9,968 bases of DNA, from NCBI GenBank assembly GCA_021772215.1, contig JAJFMK010000093.1, forward strand, positions 1 through 9,968, given 5' to 3'. The translations under genes were made by a program, and so were the position numbers. Each line of letters begins with the position of its first letter. Positions within the stretch are counted from its first letter, which is position 1. The notes below the pieces were generated by a model. It saw nothing but the letters and a program-made list of their open reading frames with translations. It searched no databases and was not told the DNA's origin. Below are positions 5,281 to 9,968 of the stretch, piece after piece. Origin of the DNA: Chlamydiota bacterium (lineage in GTDB: Bacteria > Chlamydiota > Chlamydiia > Chlamydiales > JAJFMK01).

Positions 5281-6086
5281 ATCCTAATAATCTCTTGAAT
5301 TTCTGGGAACATATACTCCGAGCTTCCAGCTTTGACTGTAAGATTAGGAAGAGGTTGGTGGTACGATTCGCTGTGAGTATGACCGCACAATACCAAAAAT
5401 TCTATTTCTGGGTTCTGTCTTGCACTATTAAGAAGAACATCACCGGTAACTTTGGAAGAGAAAAATGGCAGATAATTGTCATCGCTAATTTGTCCTTCAT
5501 GCATGCAGCTCTCTACAAAAGGTGGGATGTGAATTAGAATAATTAATTTTTTCGGATGGTATCTGCAGATGGCTGATTCCAAGTTAACTTTCAAATGGTC
5601 AGCATCTGAATCGGCTAGTTTTTGCATTGCCTTTAAAAGTTGATATTTTCCAAGTATGCTGCCTTCGTGTAACTCTTTAATCATACGGCTGTCGTTAAGC
5701 GTAACGCTGCTATTACTGTAGTTACCATAACGACCGTCTGCCCAGCAATCCTCACCGAGAAGTAGGACATCTTGGGTTAATGCTACGCCTTTAGACTGAG
5801 GTAACCAATGTAGTTGATCATATTGTTGGCATAAATTTGAAATACTTTTACGCAATTTAGCCACAGAACCATGGTAGTAGTCGTGATTTCCTAGGATAAA
5901 GTAGATCGGCTTATCGACGTACTGTGTGATTTCAATAAGAATATCAGACACTGTAAGTGCGTCGGCAATATCGCCACTAATAAGAACAGCGTCAGTGTTG
6001 TTATTGGCGAGCTTTTGATAGAAGTTTTGTCTGTCAAAGGAATTAAGAAAATTAAGATGAATATCGGTTATCCAGGATAATTTCAT
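5277..6086 (-). CDS. Calcineurin-like metallophosphoesterase
   Basis: Predicted dinuclear-metal phosphoesterase in the cytoplasm (no signal peptide). The 269 residues carry all five metallophos motifs in order: DIH (D8, H10), GD (G38, D39), GNHD (66-69, N67 and H68), an IHIPPF histidine (H186) and GHTH (235-238). It is therefore likely active, but the substrate (nucleotide, phosphoester or phosphoprotein) cannot be read from sequence. Its ATG overlaps the stop of the upstream kinase-like gene by ATGA and no separate Shine-Dalgarno is seen, so translation is probably coupled. The pairing of a phosphotransferase with a phosphoesterase in overlapping genes suggests opposing or sequential action on one substrate, which is inference. 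Confidence 0.88.
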   Translation of the reverse strand: MKLSWITDIHLNFLNSFDRQNFYQKLANNNTDAVLISGDIADALTVSDILIEITQYVDKPIYFILGNHDYYHGSVAKLRKSISNLCQQYDQLHWLPQSKGVALTQDVLLLGEDCWADGRYGNYSNSSVTLNDSRMIKELHEGSILGKYQLLKAMQKLADSDADHLKVNLESAICRYHPKKLIILIHIPPFVESCMHEGQISDDNYLPFFSSKVTGDVLLNSARQNPEIEFLVLCGHTHSESYHQPLPNLTVKAGSSEYMFPEIQEIIRI

Positions 6087-6964
6087 TGATCTTGTAACTC
6101 ACTAGATATGAGTTTGATAAGGTTGTGGATCTCCTCTTTTGATCTGGGATCATTTTCATTTGAGCGGCGGGTGAGGCAGTCTAGGAGTGAGATAAGGTTG
6201 AGGAGACGGATGGTGGTTGGGTAGTTTTTGGGAAGCTCACCTGCATGGTGTTGGTAGCTTTTGAGGAAGTCTGTTTCGTACGTGCTTGGCATCTGGTCCG
6301 CGTAGCGTAGCCAGTTGGCGACGTCCCAAAGGGGTGAGCCTGAGAAGGCAAACTCCCAATCTAAAATCGCGCTGATCTCTCCCTTTTTATTGACGAGAAG
6401 GTTGCTGGGGTCAAAGTCACCATGGACGAGGTGAGCAGAAGCTTCGCTTGGGAGGTGGTCGGCTAACCTTTGGAAAAGAGGGGTGAGATCGGGAAGTTCT
6501 TTGGGGATGATATCGAGGGCAAACAGGAGGAGGCTGCCTTGGGAATGGGGTTTTAGATCTTTGTTAAAGAAGCCGGGAGAGGAGAATCTGAAACTGTGAA
6601 TTTTGGCGAGTAGTTCGCCTGTTTTAGAAGAGAGGCTACTGAAATCTTTTAGCTCTCGCATGGGAACACCTGGCATCAAAGATGTAAGAGCATATGTTAG
6701 GCCATCAATTGAGCCGATCGACTCGACAGTTGGGAGAGGCAAATCTGTCAAAAGCTCTGCTATTTTATTCTCTTTGAAGGGCGCCTCTTGGTCCCGCAGG
6801 TAGATGCGAAGCAGTTGATTTTTGGTGGGAAGCCGGACATTAACATTAACGCAGCCACCCAAAACTTGCTCATAAGGGGGAATGGAATCAAAAAGAGTAG
6901 AGAGAATCTTTTCGATCCTCTCCTTTGGTATGGTCGCTCTTTCCCAGCTCTCCTTGAAAGGCAT
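6083..6964 (-). CDS. APH/choline-kinase-fold phosphotransferase
   Basis: Cytoplasmic enzyme of the aminoglycoside phosphotransferase superfamily, which also includes choline/ethanolamine and sugar kinases. Its 293 residues show the N-lobe with a Gly-rich loop (LGGCVNVNVRL, 35-45) and RIYLRD, then a hinge (ALTSLMPG). The catalytic loop HGDFDPSN follows (181-188, base D183, metal ligand N188), with the metal-binding LDWEFAFSGSPLWDVANW (201-218, D202). All key residues are present, so it should be active. The usual ATP-anchoring Lys seems to be R53 or is not obvious. The ATG overlaps the upstream collagen-like gene's stop by one base (TGATG). The substrate is unknown; a LicA-like role in decorating surface molecules is possible given the neighbours, and antibiotic resistance is less likely. 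Confidence 0.85.
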   Translation of the reverse strand: MPFKESWERATIPKERIEKILSTLFDSIPPYEQVLGGCVNVNVRLPTKNQLLRIYLRDQEAPFKENKIAELLTDLPLPTVESIGSIDGLTYALTSLMPGVPMRELKDFSSLSSKTGELLAKIHSFRFSSPGFFNKDLKPHSQGSLLLFALDIIPKELPDLTPLFQRLADHLPSEASAHLVHGDFDPSNLLVNKKGEISAILDWEFAFSGSPLWDVANWLRYADQMPSTYETDFLKSYQHHAGELPKNYPTTIRLLNLISLLDCLTRRSNENDPRSKEEIHNLIKLISSELQDQ

Positions 6965-7590
6965 CAGTTCAGGCGCAAGATAAAGAGAGAGACGGGGTTG
7001 GTGTCAACCATTGAGTCGCCATCTTGACGTGTAGCTATGTTGCCATTGTTTCTGGTGCTTCTGAGATAGATGACGTCCCCGGCGGATAAGCTGCGGATTG
7101 CGCGGCCAACAAGGGGTCTATTGTCAGCGGCACCTGAACTGACAGACTCAGGGATGACAGTGGTGCCGACGAATAGGCCAGCAGCAGCTTGATCACCGGG
7201 GTTATTTCCAGAGATGTTGATGACATAGTTTAAAAAATAGTCGCCATCAACCGGGATACGTGCGCCATACGGTTCGGGATTTTCGCTGTTATTGAACCCA
7301 GCGGAGTTTGCGTTGGCTGATACGTTTAGGTCTATAATCTCCTCAAATCCGATCCCCCCTTGCGTATCTACATTGTAAAAATGAGCGTATTCTGTGACGA
7401 CATTCCCTTGGGGCCCTTGGGCCCCTTGAGGCCCCTGTTCTCCTATTTCCCCTTGAGGGCCTTGGCAGCCTTCGGGGCCCATTCCTCCTTCAGGGCCTGG
7501 AGGGCCCTGCTCTCCTTGAGGCGGCCTAGCACAGCGCGCCTCGGTGGCAAAAGGTGATAGTAGGAAGAGAAGAGATAGAAGGTATTTCAT
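6964..7590 (-). CDS. Secreted collagen-like protein with BclA/C1q-like head (copy A)
   Basis: Exported protein predicted to trimerise through a short collagen stalk. From the ATG at 7590 it is 208 residues: a signal peptide (1 to about 19, MKYLLSLLFLLSPFATEA), a Gly-X-Y tract of 13 triplets (26-64, with one Gly-Gly-Met), and a beta-rich C-terminal head of about 140 residues. Head motifs are IPVDGDYFLNYVINISG (112-128), LSAGDVIYL (168-176) and the terminal VSLFILRLN, the pattern of BclA C-terminal and C1q/TNF-like trimeric heads. C20 and C42 could form interchain disulfides. Upstream in-frame starts exist (ATG 7611 with a better Shine-Dalgarno inside the previous gene, GTG 7638). I chose 7590 because it places the signal peptide at the N-terminus as in the two paralogues; 7611 is a serious alternative. 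Confidence 0.87.
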   Translation of the reverse strand: MKYLLSLLFLLSPFATEARCARPPQGEQGPPGPEGGMGPEGCQGPQGEIGEQGPQGAQGPQGNVVTEYAHFYNVDTQGGIGFEEIIDLNVSANANSAGFNNSENPEPYGARIPVDGDYFLNYVINISGNNPGDQAAAGLFVGTTVIPESVSSGAADNRPLVGRAIRSLSAGDVIYLRSTRNNGNIATRQDGDSMVDTNPVSLFILRLN

Positions 7591-7613
7591 AGATTTGTAC
7601 TCAGAAAACATTT

Positions 7614-8459
7614 TTAGTAATTCCACTCCCAACAGCACTCTTTTTCGATTGGGATAATCTCCTGACTTCGAATTGGTCTATAAGCTGGAGCGCAAGGATC
7701 AAAGTTAGAGCTCACACACCATCCACACCATGTGAGGGGAAAGCGAAGTTCTAAACCAAAGGAAAAGCGGCCACGAAAATGGGAGTCATAAGAGGCGCGG
7801 ACAAATCCTTTTAGCTGAGAGAGGAGAGTTACCTCAAGAGTGCCTCTTCCACCACCAACTCTGCTCCAAGGATCACTGTCTATGTAGTAGCCTCCCACAC
7901 TAAAGTAGGTTTCCAAGCATCTGTTGAAGTGGAATGTCTTTCCTACATCAAAGAATAACTGCCTAAATGTATAGGCAATCTCATCAGAGATCGCAAAAAA
8001 GTCCCCGACATATTCGTCATAAAGGGTGCTCTCTAAAAGGCGTTCGTTTCTGAAGGGCCAGTAGCCATGAAGGCGAAGCTCAACATAGGGGCCGATATAT
8101 TCGATTTGTCCACCTACTTGATCAAAAAACTGATTGTTAACACGGCGGTAGTCATAAAAAGCGAAGAGTCCTCCTTGATGGCAACTATCAGGAGGAGTAA
8201 AACGAAACCCAACAGCGCTATTGAGCGCATCATCTCCGCAATGGAGGTAGTGCCAGCGCACATCAGCGATTGGAATGTAACTACTCCACTCATTTGAAGC
8301 TAAGTTTAAGCCAATCGTTGTGTAGGAATCGTCAACACCGATCTCCTCGCCAAAGGTCTCTTTAAGGGAGATTACAGATTGAAAGGGGAAACCAGTAGTA
8401 TCGTCTGCATGTGAGATTGCAAAGATGGTTAGAAAAATTAAGGTTCTCTTTTTAAACAC
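7614..8459 (-). CDS. Cys-rich outer-membrane beta-barrel, inverse-autotransporter-like
   Basis: Predicted outer-membrane protein of 281 residues. A signal peptide (MFKKRTLIFLTIFAISHA, cut after about 18) is followed by a barrel region that resembles the beta-domain of intimin/invasin-type inverse autotransporters: GFRFTPPDSCHQGGLFAFYDYRR, QVGGQIEYIG, ELRLHGYWPF, and late strands such as RGRFSFGLELRFPL. The C-terminal tail (245-281) has CGWC, FDPCAPAYRPIRSQEIIPI and ECCWEWNY. It has eight cysteines (74, 93, 181, 245, 248, 256, 275, 276), fitting disulfide-linked chlamydial envelopes. No passenger domain follows. The start is GTG, with GAGG about 4 nt upstream overlapping the previous stop; an ATG two bases earlier is out of frame. 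Lying between collagen-like genes, it may anchor or export them, which is inference. Confidence 0.7.
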   Translation of the reverse strand: MFKKRTLIFLTIFAISHADDTTGFPFQSVISLKETFGEEIGVDDSYTTIGLNLASNEWSSYIPIADVRWHYLHCGDDALNSAVGFRFTPPDSCHQGGLFAFYDYRRVNNQFFDQVGGQIEYIGPYVELRLHGYWPFRNERLLESTLYDEYVGDFFAISDEIAYTFRQLFFDVGKTFHFNRCLETYFSVGGYYIDSDPWSRVGGGRGTLEVTLLSQLKGFVRASYDSHFRGRFSFGLELRFPLTWCGWCVSSNFDPCAPAYRPIRSQEIIPIEKECCWEWNY

Positions 8460-8465
8460 ATGACC

Positions 8466-9071
8466 TCAGTTAGATACTTTGTAGATTAACAGCGATGCCG
8501 TGCTCGGTAATGGGGATGAATCTCTTGTCAATTGAGTAAAGGAATTAGAGCCGTCGACGTTGATTAGCTCTATCACATCACCAGCTGACAAAGATAGAAG
8601 CGCATTCATCACATAAGGGGCGTTCTGTTGAACTGCTGAAGAGCCGCTTCCGACTTGAGCGACACTATTAATAGATAGAGCAACATTTCGGTCTTGCTGG
8701 GTTGTCGATGTGTAGAAGAAGGCGTAGTCTCCATCGATTGGTACTGTAATTGTTCCTAAAGCCCACCCACCCATCTGCTGCGCAATTTGATCAAAGACAA
8801 TGGGATCGCCGACGGGTATTGTCGATGTAATATTTGTGTAGTAGAGGACATATGATGGGATAAGCTCACCGAGCTCGCCCTGCTCACCTGTTTCGCCCTG
8901 TGGTCCCGTCTGACCTTGGGGGCCTTGAGGGCCGATCACGCCAGGAGGTCCCTGTTCACCGCAGGGACCAGCAGGCCCAGGAGGGCCAGAGGGGGGTGTT
9001 TCACAAACTGAGGCGAAAAGAGAGCCGTGCCAGGAGAGCGCGATAAGAGATAAAGTTATGATCTTTTTCAT
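8466..9071 (-). CDS. Secreted collagen-like protein with BclA/C1q-like head (copy B)
   Basis: Paralogue of the other two collagen-like proteins, 201 residues. A signal peptide (1 to about 21, ending SLFAS) precedes C23 and an uninterrupted Gly-X-Y tract of 14 triplets (29-70) with C37 in a Gly-Pro-Cys triplet. The tract has no Lys or Arg. The C-terminal head has VPIDGDYAFFYTSTT (110-124), LSLSAGDVIELINV (159-172) and the closing SLLIYKVSN. The residue before C23 is Val, so it is not a good lipobox, and I expect a soluble or disulfide-held surface protein rather than a lipoprotein. It starts 2 nt after the stop of copy C, and its own stop is 6 nt from the barrel gene. Confidence 0.88.
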   Translation of the reverse strand: MKKIITLSLIALSWHGSLFASVCETPPSGPPGPAGPCGEQGPPGVIGPQGPQGQTGPQGETGEQGELGELIPSYVLYYTNITSTIPVGDPIVFDQIAQQMGGWALGTITVPIDGDYAFFYTSTTQQDRNVALSINSVAQVGSGSSAVQQNAPYVMNALLSLSAGDVIELINVDGSNSFTQLTRDSSPLPSTASLLIYKVSN

Positions 9072-9073
9072 GG

Positions 9074-9730
9074 CTAATTTGATATCCTAAATAGCGCTAA
9101 GCTTACTGGAACGGGCTCTGGTGTAGAGTTGATTCCTGACGAGACGGTGCTAAAATCGTCTGCCCCGACATTACTCACATTCAAAATAGCCAACTGTTCT
9201 CCAGCTGTTAATGAAAGGATTGCGGGTCCCACCATAGGGAGGTTGTCATTTGTCGTTCTTCCTAAGTATGCCGTTCCTGCTTGACGCACATAATCACTGG
9301 GGTCGGTACAGGGCCCAGGGCAGATGCCGAGTCCCACAACAGCATTTATGTTGGATGTTACTGAATAGTAGATGATGTAGATGCCGCTTTGGGCGATCGT
9401 GATGGAGCCATCTGCATTTGGCGAAGCCCATCCTCCCGCCTCATCTGGGCCGATAGCGGAGAATTCGACAATTTCACCATTTTGAATATTCGTTTGGGTG
9501 TTGGGATTATAGTAGTGTGCATAGGAGGTGACAAAGGTTCCAGGGTCGCCTTGAGCTCCTTCGTCTCCAATAGCTCCTTGATTGCCTTGTGCCCCTTGCT
9601 GACCGGTCGCACCAGATGGACCTTGGCAGCCTTGTGGGCCGGCGGGTCCTTCGGGGCCTCTTGAAGGCTGCTCACAGGTGGAAGCAGCAAGTGAGGTAAA
9701 GAGAAGTAGCGTACAAAAAATAATTTTCAT
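9074..9730 (-). CDS. Secreted collagen-like protein with BclA/C1q-like head (copy C), first gene of the operon
   Basis: First gene of the minus-strand surface operon, 218 residues. A signal peptide (MKIIFCTLLLFTSLAAS, cut at about 17) is followed by C19 and a Gly-X-Y tract of 14 triplets (25-66), less Pro-rich and more Gln/Asp/Ala-rich than the paralogues, with C35. The head runs from about 67 (SYAHYYNPNTQT) through IAQSGIYIIYYSVTSN (112-127) and LSLTAGEQLAILNVSN (172-187) to VSLALFRISN. It has an extra Cys pair in GICPGPCTD (C137, C141), absent from the other two heads. GGAG (complement of 9736-9739) lies 5 nt before the ATG. The head most resembles BclA-type jelly-roll trimers, so oligomerisation and perhaps host binding are expected, but the ligand is unknown. 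Confidence 0.88.
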   Translation of the reverse strand: MKIIFCTLLLFTSLAASTCEQPSRGPEGPAGPQGCQGPSGATGQQGAQGNQGAIGDEGAQGDPGTFVTSYAHYYNPNTQTNIQNGEIVEFSAIGPDEAGGWASPNADGSITIAQSGIYIIYYSVTSNINAVVGLGICPGPCTDPSDYVRQAGTAYLGRTTNDNLPMVGPAILSLTAGEQLAILNVSNVGADDFSTVSSGINSTPEPVPVSLALFRISN

Positions 9731-9763
9731 GATGGCTCCATACTACAAAAAATTCTTCTTTCT

Positions 9764-9791
9764 TTGCCAACAACTTTTTAGCTGTTATAAT
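9764..9791 (+). promoter_or_regulatory. Extended -10 promoter for the secreted prolyl isomerase
   Basis: TTGCCA (9764-9769) and a perfect TATAAT (9786-9791) are spaced by 16 bp, and TG at 9783-9784 makes an extended -10. Transcription should begin near 9798. The segment is shared with the divergent surface operon. On the minus strand only weaker boxes are seen (TTGGCA and TAGTAT with 19 bp between them), so the operon promoter is uncertain. Confidence 0.7.
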
Positions 9792-9817
9792 GGAATGTTC
9801 GAATTTGGAGGAAATCG

Positions 9818-9968
9818 ATGAAAAAATGGATTTTAGCAATTTCGGTACTCTGCATGAGTTTTTTGCAGGCCGAGGAAAAGGAGAATGATATGAAACAGAC
9901 AGTGATTGTTTTAGAGACAAGTCAGGGGAACATTGAAATACAGCTAATGCCAGAAGTGGCGCCAAAGG
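9818..9968 (+). CDS. Secreted cyclophilin-type peptidyl-prolyl isomerase, 5' part
   Basis: Only the first 50 codons lie in the window. GGAGG (9807-9811) sits 6 nt before the ATG. A signal peptide (MKKWILAISVLCMSFLQA, about 18 residues) is followed by a charged spacer and then VIVLETSQGNIEIQLMPEVA, which matches the first strands of bacterial cyclophilins such as PpiA, with the family's APK next. Cyclophilins catalyse cis-trans isomerisation at proline. This one would act in the periplasm, where it could help fold the Pro-rich collagen-like proteins of the divergent operon, which is inference. The catalytic Arg and Phe residues are beyond the window end. Confidence 0.85.
   Translation, partial: MKKWILAISVLCMSFLQAEEKENDMKQTVIVLETSQGNIEIQLMPEVAPK

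Noticed and set aside
6964..9730. Collagen-like proteins as lipoproteins because of the Cys near the signal peptide
   Set aside because: The residues before the Cys (Arg, Val and Thr at -1) do not fit the lipobox, which needs Gly, Ala or Ser there.
9672..9965. Minus-strand open frame of 97 codons over the divergent promoter
   Set aside because: It runs antisense to the cyclophilin start and through both promoter regions, and overlaps the signal peptide of copy C in another frame.

Overview
The window looks like chromosomal DNA of a member of the Chlamydiota, probably an environmental (amoeba-associated) lineage. This rests on the rplT-pheS order and chlamydia-like sequences of both proteins, an inverse-autotransporter-like outer-membrane barrel with a Cys-rich tail, and many secreted Cys-containing surface proteins. 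The phylum call is inferred from remembered protein families and was not searched.

Left part (1-2621, + strand): ribosomal protein L20 (rplT), then the phenylalanyl-tRNA synthetase alpha subunit (pheS, TTG start), then an RluA-type pseudouridine synthase and a small two-helix membrane protein. Between pheS and the RluA gene, four tandem 20-bp copies of the RluA start region form a chain of three overlapping seven-codon mini-ORFs that lead into the real start.

Middle (about 2700-5150): a scar-rich accessory patch. It has a type II toxin-antitoxin module with a palindromic operator in its promoter, a DUF4258-like toxin broken by one extra base, and an apparently intact HTH antitoxin. The antitoxin stop overlaps, on the other strand, the stop of a 123-codon remnant of a Na+/Ca2+ exchanger that has no start. 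After an AT-rich spacer comes a second small membrane protein resembling the one at 2322-2621. Then follow a hairpin-rich stretch, a decayed AAA_14/DUF4143-type ATPase, a palindromic operator-like region and about 250 bp with no gene I can support.

Right part (5155-9730, - strand): seven closely packed genes read right to left, most of them overlapping or 2-6 nt apart. They are two secreted collagen-like proteins with BclA/C1q-like heads, a Cys-rich outer-membrane beta-barrel, a third collagen-like protein, an aminoglycoside/choline-kinase-fold phosphotransferase, a calcineurin-like metallophosphoesterase and a 41-residue basic peptide. I read this as a cell-surface operon: collagen-stalked trimers, a barrel, and two enzymes of unknown substrate. 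Upstream and divergent, a strong promoter (TTGCCA-16-TATAAT, extended -10) drives a secreted cyclophilin-type prolyl isomerase that runs off the window end.
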